This document shows, one piece after another, positions 7,992 to 16,784 of a DNA stretch of 64,000 bases. Both the position numbers and the translations under genes were made by a program. How positions within the stretch are numbered: position 1 is the first letter of the stretch; each line of letters begins with the position of its first letter. The notes beneath the pieces were generated by a model, which saw nothing but the letters and a program-made list of their open reading frames with translations, searched no databases and was not told the origin of the DNA. Source of the DNA: Nostoc sp. 'Lobaria pulmonaria (5183) cyanobiont' (GTDB lineage Bacteria; Cyanobacteriota; Cyanobacteriia; Cyanobacteriales; Nostocaceae); assembly GCF_002949795.1 (NCBI RefSeq), contig NZ_CP026692.1, positions 186,001 to 250,000 of the forward strand. Reading direction: 5' to 3'.

Positions 7992-10304
7992 ATGGTCAAG
8001 CGATCGCTCCAAGTCTCACTAACTGGGATTCAAGAAGCTAAAAAAGCATTTGCTCGCAAAGGATGGACACAACACAATCTAGCAGGGGAAGTTAACCTCA
8101 AGACTAGACAACCAATTTGGCGGTTTTTTAGTGGTCGTCCGGTTGAGCGTCATACCTTTATTGAAATTTGTTCTATATTAGAACTGAATTGGCGGGAGAT
8201 TGCTAGCAATCCGCCGGCAGAATTCCGTGAACTAGAAGAATACACCCAGCCCTCTGTGCTGGATATTGATACATTAGTGCAACAAGTGCGATCGCAACGC
8301 TTCGACAAAATTCAAGACCAGTGTGGGATTTTGCAGTTATTGGATATCAGCCATCCAGTTGCGATCAATGACATATATATAGATGTGAATATTTTGGAGG
8401 AAATTGCAAGTCTTCAGTACGTAGAAATCACTGAACTGCAAAACCTTGCTCGAGAAGAATTTGACCGTTTTGGCTTAAGTGAGGTTGACCAGAAACAGAT
8501 ACCTGGTATAGGGGCAGTTGAAACATACTCCAAGATCAGGGTGCTAGGGAAACCAGGAGTAGGGAAAACCACCTTTTTACAACATCTCGCCATTCACTGT
8601 AACCAAGGCGAATTTGCAGCGAAGCAGGTGCCAATCTTTATCACACTGAGAAATTTTGCCCAAGAATCTAAAGTCACCAACGAGTCCAACCTATTAAAGT
8701 ACATCTGCCAGGAGTTTTTCACATCTGGAATTTCCGATCCCTCAGTCATCGAAACCTTGCTGAATGCAGGCAGAGTGTTACTGTTGCTTGATGGCATGGA
8801 TGAAGTTCTTAACGAACAAAGCAATGCTATCTTAAGCGAAATTCGCAGATTTTCAGAGAAGTATCACAAAAATCAGTTGGTGGCCACCTGTCGAACAGCA
8901 TCTCCAAGACTTAGACTCCGAGGTTTTACCGATGTTGAAATTGCCCCATTTACCTCAAAACAAATCCGAGCCTTCGCTCAAAAATGGTTTGTCGCCTTTA
9001 CCAAGACCAATACTGAAGATGGTCAGGCCCAGTCCGTTGAGTTTATGCAGAAGCTAGAGTTAGCTGAAAACTGGCAATTTCGCCAACTCGTCGTCACACC
9101 CCTATTTCTGCATCTTGCCTGCTGGGTGTTTCACAGTCAAGAAAAATTTCCGACTAAGCGGACTGACTTTTATAAGCAAGGTTTAGACCTTCTGTTGGGC
9201 AAATGGGATGAAGCCAGAGGCATTGAACGGGATGAGGTTTACCGAGGATTTTTATTACCACAAAAGCTGAAGTTATTGAGTCAAATTGCCGCAGCGACAT
9301 TTGAGGACGGTCAGTACTTTTTTCAGCAACGCGTCGTTGAGCAATACATTGGTGACTATATTCAGAATCTGACCAACGTGCCAATGGATGCAGAAGAATT
9401 GCAAATAGAAAGCGAAGCGGCGCTGAAGGCAATTGAGGCTCAACATGGGCTACTGGCAGAACGGGCGCGGGGGATTTTTTCTTTCTCCTATCTGGCCTTT
9501 CATGAATACTTCACAGCGAGGAAAATCGTTGCCAGCCATAACTTACAGGCATTGGAACAAGCGCTCGCAGGACTGGTTAGTCACATCACCGACCCGCACT
9601 GGCACGAAATCTTCTTGTTGACAGCTACCATGCTCCGGAGTGCAGACTCTTTGGTACTGTTGATGAAGCAACAGATTGATACAATGGTTGCCGAAGACCC
9701 TTATTTACAAGAATTTTTGACCTGGGCTAGCCAAAAATCTCGCACTCTTCCCACCCAACCAAAAGATGCAACAGTGAGAGCATTTTACCTGGCCTTGAGT
9801 CGCACTCCTCACGTAGCTCCTCACTTTGCCCTAGCCGCCAGCCTCGACCAGGGGATGTTTCTGGATACAGCATTAGATGACCTGCTGGTGGAGTGTGCAA
9901 TTGATGGGAGCCAGGACTTTGCCCACATCCACGCCTGTGGAGATGCTCTCTCGGTCATTCTGGGCATTGTTCTTGATGTTGGACTTTATAAATCCCTGCA
10001 ACAACTCTCTGACCAATTTCCCAATTCTCATCAAAATCAAGAACGGTTTAGGCTATGGTGGCAGACGAACTATTCAGCCTGGGCTGAACAGTTAAAGATC
10101 ACGGTGATTAATTATCGCAACATTAACCACCAGTGGCGGTTTAGCCCTGAACAAGAGCAAGTACTGCAACGTTACTATGATGCTAATCAGCTACTACTCG
10201 ATTGCCTGCGTAGCAATTGTGAAGTGACGCCTGCTATCAGGCAGGAAATTGAAGCCACCTTATTGTTGCCTCAGAAGGAACTTGAGGACAGGGAATGGCA
10301 ATAA
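7992..10304 (+). CDS. NACHT-domain NTPase with N-terminal HTH (bacterial NLR-like)
   Basis: 770 residues. Residues ~25-70 form a helix-turn-helix-like module (WTQHNLAGEVN...PIWRFFSGRPV). The NACHT STAND NTPase follows: Walker A GKPGVGKTT at 186-194, IFITLRNFAQ, Walker B LLLLDGMDEV near 261-270, a sensor-like ATCRTASPRL, and the winged-helix FSYLAFHEYFTARKI near 495-512. The end, around EQVLQRYYDANQLLLDCLR and EIEATLLLP, matches the NACHT C-terminal helical domain 2 of cyanobacterial proteins. Bacterial NACHT proteins include anti-phage NLR-like sensors; a defence role here is inference. There is no effector domain I can recognise and no partner gene. Confidence 0.85.
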   Translation: MVKRSLQVSLTGIQEAKKAFARKGWTQHNLAGEVNLKTRQPIWRFFSGRPVERHTFIEICSILELNWREIASNPPAEFRELEEYTQPSVLDIDTLVQQVRSQRFDKIQDQCGILQLLDISHPVAINDIYIDVNILEEIASLQYVEITELQNLAREEFDRFGLSEVDQKQIPGIGAVETYSKIRVLGKPGVGKTTFLQHLAIHCNQGEFAAKQVPIFITLRNFAQESKVTNESNLLKYICQEFFTSGISDPSVIETLLNAGRVLLLLDGMDEVLNEQSNAILSEIRRFSEKYHKNQLVATCRTASPRLRLRGFTDVEIAPFTSKQIRAFAQKWFVAFTKTNTEDGQAQSVEFMQKLELAENWQFRQLVVTPLFLHLACWVFHSQEKFPTKRTDFYKQGLDLLLGKWDEARGIERDEVYRGFLLPQKLKLLSQIAAATFEDGQYFFQQRVVEQYIGDYIQNLTNVPMDAEELQIESEAALKAIEAQHGLLAERARGIFSFSYLAFHEYFTARKIVASHNLQALEQALAGLVSHITDPHWHEIFLLTATMLRSADSLVLLMKQQIDTMVAEDPYLQEFLTWASQKSRTLPTQPKDATVRAFYLALSRTPHVAPHFALAASLDQGMFLDTALDDLLVECAIDGSQDFAHIHACGDALSVILGIVLDVGLYKSLQQLSDQFPNSHQNQERFRLWWQTNYSAWAEQLKITVINYRNINHQWRFSPEQEQVLQRYYDANQLLLDCLRSNCEVTPAIRQEIEATLLLPQKELEDREWQ

Positions 10305-10555
10305 TTTTGTTGGTTAACCCTTTACAGCTATTTTCAGTTAATTGAAAAGTTTTCCTACGTTTTGTGTCGTAGTTAATCAACTCATTTAGGAAATCAAACA
10401 ACACCCGCTCATAGTACAAGAATAGAACCTAGTAATTTTAAGCATTAAGTGCTTCTCTGCTACTTTTTATTTGACTTATCCGCTTGTTTCGTCTCCTTAA
10501 GACTACGGGTTTTTCAGATCGCTTTGCACTTCAAGTCCTAATCGCAGGTCTTGTT

Positions 10556-11011
10556 ATGAATTTAATCAATGACTTTTGCTTGGCAGTTGGGATACTCAAA
10601 GGTGTAAAAGTACTCGTTGTAGACAACGATCGCGATAGTAGAGATTTGTACGCAATTTTACTCAAAGACCTGGGCGCAAATGTGATTACCGTTGGTTCTG
10701 TAAAAGAAGCTTTAGAAATACTGAGTTGCTTCACGCCCAACATCCTTGTCAGCGAAATTAGGTTTTTAGGTGAAAGTATTTATACATTGCTAAATACATT
10801 GAATGCTATAAAAGCAGACAATGGAAATCATATCCCAATCATTGTCACTTCAACTTCTACCACAGGTACTTGTGACCAAATTCCAGATGTAGAGTTTGAA
10901 GAATATTTACTTAAGCCATTAGACCTTAACGAATTTGTTTCTATGATTGTGAATCAAGTACAGGAAAAAGTGGTGGAAAATTTTTGCACTGAGCTACTAG
11001 TTGCAAATTAG
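10556..11011 (+). CDS. Atypical response-regulator receiver domain protein (Asp to Glu)
   Basis: 151 residues from ATG 10556; the frame extends upstream to a TTG at 10484 but the added residues look unrelated. It is a stand-alone receiver fold: acidic pocket VVDND (Asp23, Asp25), Thr98 in IIVTSTST and Lys120 in YLLKPLDL. The phosphoacceptor position reads LVSEIRF, that is Glu67 where other receivers have Asp. Glu often mimics the phosphorylated state, so this may be a constitutively active or phosphate-independent adaptor. It follows the NACHT gene by about 250 bp. Confidence 0.75.
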   Translation: MNLINDFCLAVGILKGVKVLVVDNDRDSRDLYAILLKDLGANVITVGSVKEALEILSCFTPNILVSEIRFLGESIYTLLNTLNAIKADNGNHIPIIVTSTSTTGTCDQIPDVEFEEYLLKPLDLNEFVSMIVNQVQEKVVENFCTELLVAN

Positions 11012-11344
11012 TAGCTCAGTTTAAGTATCTGCGTTGTTTAACCGCTCTGAAATAAATTTCTAGACTGCATAGCTAAAAACCTTGTTCAGGGTATAACCGT
11101 AGGTTAAACACAGCCTACAATGTAAACACATGGGTTTGAGCGAATGACAAGTTGTGCCCACAAAAATTGCAAATATACTTATTCATCCACCTCAGATACT
11201 CGTTCATCCACCTTAAAGACTGGTTTTATTAAAGTAGACCATCGATGCGTTAGCCTCCGGGATAACACACCCTACGAAAATTGTTAGCAAGAATAGTGAT
11301 GTCTACACCTACCTCAAGCAATGGTTCAGAGACATCACCACAGC
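11012..11344. other. Intergenic, no gene seen
   Basis: About 330 bases between convergent genes. It contains short Nostoc-type dispersed sequence (gcgttagcctccgggataac... near 11249) but no reading frame or RNA that I can support. Confidence 0.5.
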
Positions 11345-11788
11345 CTATTCCCTGGCAATAACTATATCGTTGGACTTAATAACGGCATAAGCTTCTTTCC
11401 CCTCAGACAAATCCAACTCTTCTACCGATACTCTGGTGATAATTGAAGTTAACTCAACTTTGTGAACAATCTCTAGCGTTACTTCACTATTAACGGCTCC
11501 AGTAACAACTCGCTTAACAACACCCTTGAGAATATTGCGAGAGCTAACTTTGAGTGGTTTCTTTTGAAAACTAATTTCTATCTCAGGCATTTGAGTGTAG
11601 ATATCTTCCTCTTCTGTGTTTATGGATGGTAGCAAGTTTGATGGTGAAGAGTGTTGATTAAGACCACGTACCAGTTCCCGGAGAATCTCGGTCTTAGTTC
11701 GCTGAGATTGGCCACAAAACTCTTCCAAAATCTTTCGCTCCTCTTCTGAGGTTTGGAATGTGACCCATCCTTGTTCTTTTCTAGGCAT
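11345..11788 (-). CDS. RHH-TOBE fusion protein (probable molybdate-binding regulator or store)
   Basis: 147 residues. Residues ~1-50 (WVTFQTSEEERKILEEFC, RTKTEILRELVRGL) read as a ribbon-helix-helix DNA-binding module like CopG/Arc. Residues ~80-147 are a Mop/TOBE domain: SSRNILKGVVKRVVTGAVN, then ITRVSVEELDLSEG and AYAVIKSNDIVIA. TOBE/Mop domains bind molybdate oxyanion. The gene is divergent from modA, with 96 bp between starts, so the protein may sense molybdate and control that promoter. This is inference: no ModE-type winged helix is present. Confidence 0.75.
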   Translation of the reverse strand: MPRKEQGWVTFQTSEEERKILEEFCGQSQRTKTEILRELVRGLNQHSSPSNLLPSINTEEEDIYTQMPEIEISFQKKPLKVSSRNILKGVVKRVVTGAVNSEVTLEIVHKVELTSIITRVSVEELDLSEGKEAYAVIKSNDIVIARE

Positions 11789-11884
11789 ATTTACTACCGA
11801 TTTAGTTGGTTAAATGTTGGTAATTTTTGGTACTATTTTACCTAGCATCAATTTTATGGAAGAAACCTTTCAAACGCCTTTTCT

Positions 11885-12679
11885 ATGAAAAGAAGACAAA
11901 TTTTTGGCTTCCTGGGTATAGCGATCGCTGGCTTGCTGCTAGCATTTGGTTTACCACTGATTACTCCTTCTCCTGTAATAGCACAGTCGAACAACAACAT
12001 ACTCGTGTCCGCAGCTGCCAGCTTAAAAGATGCGATGGAAGAAATTAAACCTTTGTACCAACAAAGTAAATCAAATATCAATATTAGTTATAATTTTGGG
12101 GCTTCTGGTGCTTTACAGCAACAGATTGAGCAAGGTGCGCCAGCGGATATTTTTATTTCTGCTGGCAAAAAACAAATGGATGCTTTGGAAGCAAAAGGAC
12201 TGTTGCTAGCAGGCAGCCGTACCAACCTAGCAAATAACCGTCTAGTCTTGATTGTGGCTCAGGATGTTGTTGGCATCAGTAGCTTCTACAATTTAACAGA
12301 TAGTAAGATTAAAAAAATTGCGATCGGTGAACCCAGAAGCGTACCCGCCGGTCAATATGGCGAGCAAGTCTTGAAGAAATTGAAACTTTACGATCGCCTC
12401 AAGTCGAAATTTGTCTTTGCTAACAATGTGCGTCAAGTTTTGGCAGCAGTAGAAAGTGGTAATGCCGAAGCAGGTTTAGTTTATGCCACTGATGCCAAAA
12501 TTTCCAACAAAGTAAAAGTCGTAGTGACTGCTGATGATAAATTTCACTCCCCAATTGTCTATCCGGTAGCAATAATTAAAAGCAGTAAAAATCCTTCTGC
12601 TGCCAAAGAATTTGTCCAGTTTCTATCTGGCAGCGAAGCCAAAACTGTACTCAGAAAATATGGGTTTATTGTGAGTTAA
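11885..12679 (+). CDS. modA: Molybdate ABC transporter substrate-binding protein ModA
   Basis: 264 residues with an N-terminal export signal (MKRRQIFGFLGIAIAGLLLAF, mature from about VIAQSNNN). The mature protein opens with ILVSAAASLKDAMEEI and SYNFGASGALQQQIEQGAP, ADIFISAG, the classic ModA oxyanion pocket segments. It binds molybdate (or tungstate) in the periplasm. modB/modC do not follow; a convergent peroxiredoxin gene does. Start ATG 11885 places the signal peptide correctly. Confidence 0.93.
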   Translation: MKRRQIFGFLGIAIAGLLLAFGLPLITPSPVIAQSNNNILVSAAASLKDAMEEIKPLYQQSKSNINISYNFGASGALQQQIEQGAPADIFISAGKKQMDALEAKGLLLAGSRTNLANNRLVLIVAQDVVGISSFYNLTDSKIKKIAIGEPRSVPAGQYGEQVLKKLKLYDRLKSKFVFANNVRQVLAAVESGNAEAGLVYATDAKISNKVKVVVTADDKFHSPIVYPVAIIKSSKNPSAAKEFVQFLSGSEAKTVLRKYGFIVS

Positions 12680-12682
12680 AAT

Positions 12683-12700
12683 AAGGGGCTTAGGCCCCTT
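12683..12700. terminator. Hairpin between convergent modA and peroxiredoxin genes
   Basis: Seven-base-pair GC-rich stem AAGGGGC / GCCCCTT with loop TTAG, directly after the modA stop. It lies between two convergent genes and could end transcription from either side. Confidence 0.6.
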
Positions 12701-12717
12701 GTCTTGTTAATTGAGAT

Positions 12718-13275
12718 TTAAGAAGCCGTGGACTGTAATTTTTCTAGTCGTGCCAGCACTTCTGAACTGTGAATAGTTGGGTTGACTTTGACAAAATTCT
12801 CGCGCAAGACGCCTTGAGGATCGATGATAAAACTATGGCGCATAGATAAAAAGCCAAGCCACGAACCGTAAGCTTTACTCACTGAACCATCAGTGTCAGC
12901 CAACAGGGGGAATTTTAGTCCCTCTGAATCACAAAATTTGGCGTGGGAATCAATGTCATCAGCACTAACGCCAATAATCTGAGCGTTTTTTTCGAGGTAT
13001 TGGGGTAAGTCTTGCTGAAAACGCCGAGCTTCTATAGTACAACCAGAGGTGAAGTCTTTAGGATAAAAGTACAGGACTAGCCATTTACCGCGCAAGTCAG
13101 AGAGGGAAATTTTGCCATCACCTGTATTGGTTGGCAAAGTAAACTCTGGCGCGGGTTGATTAATTGCCGGAAGTTTACCACCAAGAGCATTAGCAGCAGG
13201 GGTAAAATTCAGCCAGCTGATGACAGAAATACAGCTGGCAAATAATATGCTTAAAAAAGTGCGGCGGGAAATCAT
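12718..13275 (-). CDS. PrxQ/BCP-type peroxiredoxin with export signal
   Basis: 185 residues from ATG at 13275; an upstream in-frame ATG (13305) would add ten residues before a clear signal (MISRRTFLSILFASCISVIS, possibly twin-arginine or lumenal). The AhpC/TSA fold shows APEFTLPT, VLYFYPKDFTSGCTIEARRF (peroxidatic Cys) and HSFIIDPQGVLRE. The PrxQ resolving Cys normally five residues after the first is Arg here; another Cys occurs in HAKFCDSEG. It should reduce peroxides in the thylakoid lumen or periplasm. Confidence 0.85.
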   Translation of the reverse strand: MISRRTFLSILFASCISVISWLNFTPAANALGGKLPAINQPAPEFTLPTNTGDGKISLSDLRGKWLVLYFYPKDFTSGCTIEARRFQQDLPQYLEKNAQIIGVSADDIDSHAKFCDSEGLKFPLLADTDGSVSKAYGSWLGFLSMRHSFIIDPQGVLRENFVKVNPTIHSSEVLARLEKLQSTAS

Positions 13276-13332
13276 GGTGTAAACCAGAATCACAACTTTA
13301 CACAAGTTTACAATTCTTGGTTGCGAAAAATC

Positions 13333-13575
13333 TTATTCTAATTGAGATTCGGGAAGGGTATCTGTGCTTTCGATGTATTGACTATCTAGGAGAAAAGCCC
13401 CTCTAGTAAAGCGAATACCCCAATATCCACCTGGTCTGCGGTCAATGATTATACCTTCTTCGCCAAGATGAATTACATTAGGGGGGCGTAGCATGGGCAT
13501 AGGTTCAGCAGTTTTGACATAAGCTGGTAGCGCCACAACACGGACTCTACTACCAATTGTGAATTCTTTCGACAT
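13333..13575 (-). CDS. sipA: SipA regulator (NblS-interacting protein, DUF3148)
   Basis: 80 residues from the ATG at 13575 (MSKEFTIGSRVRVVALP); the frame is open to 13614 but the extra residues are not family-like. The segments VKTAEPMPMLRPP, EEGIIIDRRPGGYWG and FTRGAFLLDSQYI are diagnostic. SipA is a small SH3-like protein that binds the ATPase domain of the histidine kinase NblS (Hik33) and modulates the high-light/nutrient-stress response. hli genes, a main NblS/RpaB target, lie about 32 kb away in this window. Confidence 0.92.
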   Translation of the reverse strand: MSKEFTIGSRVRVVALPAYVKTAEPMPMLRPPNVIHLGEEGIIIDRRPGGYWGIRFTRGAFLLDSQYIESTDTLPESQLE

Positions 13576-13580
13576 TTTAA

Positions 13581-13625
13581 TCAAGCTAGGAGTTTTGATT
13601 AACTCATAACTCAAAACTAGCTTGA
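13581..13625. repeat. Inverted repeat immediately upstream of sipA
   Basis: Arms TCAAGCTAGgAGTTTTGA (13581-13598) and TCAAAACTAGCTTGA (13611-13625) pair except for a bulge or two. It lies 6 bp before the chosen sipA start codon, so it could form a hairpin in the leader or be an operator. Function not known. Confidence 0.5.
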
Positions 13626-13663
13626 AAGTCTACTAAATTGAGCAGGGGAATAAATAGGGAAAG

Positions 13664-13692
13664 GGAAAGGGGATAAAGTTTTTCCCCTTTCC
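13664..13692 (-). terminator. Probable terminator of the Spy-like gene
   Basis: Nine to ten base-pair stem GGAAAGGGGA / TCCCCTTTCC around a short AT loop, about 100 bp after the minus-strand Spy-like stop. The stem is strong; the following T-tract on the minus strand (ccctttccctatttatt) is weak. Confidence 0.5.
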
Positions 13693-13789
13693 GCATCTTC
13701 TGCAAGAAGTCTGTTAATTTTTGACCATAATCTATTTTGGGATTGAGATGGACGGCACTGCCCACCCCAGAATTATTATTTTTTGAAGA

Positions 13790-14302
13790 TTATTGAGGAT
13801 TGCCTTGTTGACGCCGTGAAGGAGCATTTTGACGGAATTGCTCTAATTTTTGACGCTGTTCCGGGGTTAAGACTGCTTGAATCTGTTGTTTCTCAGACTC
13901 GCGGATTTGTCGCATTTGGGTTTTTTGGGCTTCAGTTAGATTTAAGTCAGCAAAACCACCCTTTCCTCGATGTTGACCGGGTTGCCGTTGACCTGTTTGC
14001 CCCTGAGCCTTACGCGCTTGCCATTCAGCCCGACGTGCTTGTTTCGCTGCCTCTAATTTTGCCTTTTGTTCCGGGGTCAAAACTGCTTCAAATTTGCTGC
14101 GGCTATCGCGGCGAATCGTCTGAATTTGGTTTTTTTGGGCATCTGTTAGACCCAAATCTTTCCAAGGGCCTCTTTCTTTTTGTGGAGTTTGTGCAAGTAA
14201 GACGGGTGAAGGAGAGGCTGTTTGAGCGTGAACAGCAAAGGAGGTTGCAGTTAAAGTGAGAGCGATGGCGGAAGCAACTAGCGATAATGCTTTGAGTTTC
14301 AT
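13790..14302 (-). CDS. Spy/CpxP-like periplasmic protein (LTxxQ repeats)
   Basis: 170 residues from ATG 14302, which gives a clean signal peptide (MKLKALSLVASAIALTLTA, cut after VHAQ); an ATG at 14344 adds 14 unlikely residues. Two copies of the Spy/CpxP pattern occur: LGLTDAQKNQIQTIRRD + VLTPEQKAKLEAA and LNLTEAQKTQMRQIRES + VLTPEQRQKLEQF, joined by a Gln/Gly/Arg-rich linker. Spy/CpxP proteins are periplasmic helical cradles that act as chaperones or stress sensors. It is divergent from a two-component kinase gene 268 bp away. Confidence 0.85.
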   Translation of the reverse strand: MKLKALSLVASAIALTLTATSFAVHAQTASPSPVLLAQTPQKERGPWKDLGLTDAQKNQIQTIRRDSRSKFEAVLTPEQKAKLEAAKQARRAEWQARKAQGQTGQRQPGQHRGKGGFADLNLTEAQKTQMRQIRESEKQQIQAVLTPEQRQKLEQFRQNAPSRRQQGNPQ

Positions 14303-14569
14303 TACTTGTCTGGTGGGTTTTTCCTGGTTGGATGCCACCATCATAAGAACTTATCTTCAGCAGTTACATGAGGAGAAAGTCATGGTTATACCCATGACTT
14401 TAGTCATGATTGACAATAGATAGTTAAGAATCAGAAGTTAGAAGTTAGGAGTTATAAATTATGAAAATTTTGATTATGATAATTTTATAAGTCATTATTT
14501 AGCTGATTAACTAACTGTTTTGTTCTTTAAATTTACTTCTGATTTCTCACTCAGCGAAAAATTTAAGCA

Positions 14570-15904
14570 GTGAAATATCTGCTCAATTTTTCGGAACTAT
14601 TAACTTCTAATTTATATATAACTGGAGCAATGCGACTAATGAGTCTTCCAATTGAAATTAAGAAACATCCTTTTCCGTCTCTGCTTTATCTGGAGTGGAC
14701 ATTACTAGCGATCGCGGCATTGACAGCTGTTATACCACCTCCGTTACGGCGTTTTCGTCCCAAGCCTCTAGAACTATCAATTTGTGGTGCATTTCCAGAC
14801 TTGTCAGTTTGTAGCATATTGCCAGAACTATCAATTTATAGTCTGATTATTTTTGCGGTAATGGGCTTAAGATTACCCAGAAATAACCAGACAACTAAGG
14901 TAATATATACAGCCATTGAAATTTTATTAATTTTAATAATTGGACTGTTTGGGGAAAGATTTGCTCGACTTTTCCCTTTTCTCTATATAATTTTAGTGAC
15001 TCGTAGTTGTCTAATCTTTCAGTTAAATGGGCGCTTATTCGTTACAGCTTTGTCATTTGCCTTATTTTTAGTTACTACACAACTAAAATATCAGTTATTC
15101 AATTTTCAAGCATCCCCGCAAGCACAAGAGCGATATCGATTTTTGATTTTGAATTCGTCACTAGTATTTGGCTTAAGTTTGGTTTTTGTGTTGTTGATGA
15201 TGAATGCAGTTTTGTCTGAACGGCAAAGTCGAGAAAAGCTAGCTCTGGCTAACGAAAAACTCCGTCAATATGCCATGCAAATTGAAAATCAAGCTACCTT
15301 AGAAGAACGTAACCGCATTGCTCGTGAAATTCATGATTCATTAGGACACTCTCTGACTGCTTTAAATCTACAATTAGAAACTGCTTTAAAACTATGGCAA
15401 TCTAACCCAGGTAAGGCTGAAACATTTCTCGCAACCGCAAAGGAATTAGGTTCAAAAGCGCTAAAAGATGTTCGTCAATCTGTTTCTACTATGCGTTCTA
15501 ATCCCTTACAAGAACAATCTTTAGAAGATGCGATCGCTAGTCTTTCAGAAAATTTTCATCGCTTTAATGGGATATTACCAATTTATCAAATCAACCTGGA
15601 ATATTCTCTACCACCTGAAATAAATACTGCTATTTACCGGATTACTCAAGAATCTTTAACTAATATATCTAAATACGCGTATGCCACAGAGGTTAAATTG
15701 GAACTCACTACGATTAAAGGCAATTTGCAATTGATAATTCAGGATAATGGTAAAGGTTTTGATGTAGGGCAAAATACTACTGGTTTTGGACTTCATAGTA
15801 TGCGCGATCGCACTTTAGCACTTGGGGGTAAGTTTAATATTAATAGCGCTCTTGGATTTGGTTGCAAAATTACAGTTAATATTCCATTAACAAGGCTAAC
15901 ATAA
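14570..15904 (+). CDS. NarL-family sensor histidine kinase (HisKA_3), multi-pass membrane
   Basis: Up to 444 residues from GTG 14570; ATG at 14630 or 14639 ([13 protein letters not shown]) are more plausible starts. About six hydrophobic segments form the sensor half, then a coiled linker, the HisKA_3 box [14 protein letters not shown] (His near 255) and an ATPase domain with [24 protein letters not shown] and [10 protein letters not shown]. Its stop overlaps the next start (TAATG), so kinase and regulator are translationally coupled. Confidence 0.9.
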   Translation: MKYLLNFSELLTSNLYITGAMRLMSLPIEIKKHPFPSLLYLEWTLLAIAALTAVIPPPLRRFRPKPLELSICGAFPDLSVCSILPELSIYSLIIFAVMGLRLPRNNQTTKVIYTAIEILLILIIGLFGERFARLFPFLYIILVTRSCLIFQLNGRLFVTALSFALFLVTTQLKYQLFNFQASPQAQERYRFLILNSSLVFGLSLVFVLLMMNAVLSERQSREKLALANEKLRQYAMQIENQATLEERNRIAREIHDSLGHSLTALNLQLETALKLWQSNPGKAETFLATAKELGSKALKDVRQSVSTMRSNPLQEQSLEDAIASLSENFHRFNGILPIYQINLEYSLPPEINTAIYRITQESLTNISKYAYATEVKLELTTIKGNLQLIIQDNGKGFDVGQNTTGFGLHSMRDRTLALGGKFNINSALGFGCKITVNIPLTRLT

Positions 15905-16566
15905 TGATTAAAGTATTGCTCGTAGATGACCAAAGTTTAATTCGTCAAGGATTAAGAGCATTATTAGAACTCGAACCAGATTTAGAAATAGTTGGAGAAG
16001 CAGAAAACGGCGAACAGGCGATTAATTTTGTTGCAGAATTTCAGCCAGATGTCATATTGCTAGATATCAGAATGCCGATTATGGATGGAGTTGCAGCCAC
16101 GCAGGAAATTCAAAAACGTTTTGCCAAAACTAAGATTTTAGTACTAACAACTTTTGATGATGATGAATATGTGTCAGCCGCTTTAAAAAATGGAGCAATG
16201 GGTTATTTATTAAAAGATACACCATCAGAAGAATTAGCTGTTGCTATTCGTGCCGTTCATAAAGGATATACTCACTTAGGCCCAGGTATAGTTAAAAAGC
16301 TGTTGACTCAATTTTCTCATGTTGCACCAACTCATTCACCGCCTCTACCATCTAATTTAGTTGAACTTACTCCTAGAGAAAAAGAGGTTTTGCGGTTAAT
16401 TGCTACAGGCGCTAGTAACCGAGAAATTGCTCAGAAACTCTACATTTCTGAAGGGACAGTAAAAAATCATGTTACGAATATTTTAAACAGGTTGAATTTG
16501 CGCGATCGCACTCAAGCTGCGATTTGGGCAAATACATATTTATCCTATTTAAATGAGCCAAGTTAA
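15904..16566 (+). CDS. NarL/FixJ-family response regulator
   Basis: 220 residues. Receiver domain with VLLVDDQ (Asp8, Asp9), phosphoacceptor Asp54 in ILLDIRMP and Lys in [10 protein letters not shown]; then a LuxR-type [23 protein letters not shown] to [11 protein letters not shown]. It is the cognate DNA-binding partner of the kinase upstream (overlapping start/stop). Targets unknown; the divergent Spy-like gene is a candidate. Confidence 0.93.
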   Translation: MIKVLLVDDQSLIRQGLRALLELEPDLEIVGEAENGEQAINFVAEFQPDVILLDIRMPIMDGVAATQEIQKRFAKTKILVLTTFDDDEYVSAALKNGAMGYLLKDTPSEELAVAIRAVHKGYTHLGPGIVKKLLTQFSHVAPTHSPPLPSNLVELTPREKEVLRLIATGASNREIAQKLYISEGTVKNHVTNILNRLNLRDRTQAAIWANTYLSYLNEPS

Positions 16567-16784
16567 ATAATTCATAATTATTTGCCGAGATACTTATATA
16601 AATGAATAAATCATAACTTATGCATTGATAAAGTAGACAAAAAATGATTGAATAAATCAGGAAAAAGCAAGCGATCGCTCATCACCTTAAGCAGACCGAT
16701 CGTTAAGCTTGAAGCTCAAACTGTATAGGATTTTATACTATAATTGTAGTATGTAAATTAGTCTTGATTACGCTTAATTGTTTT

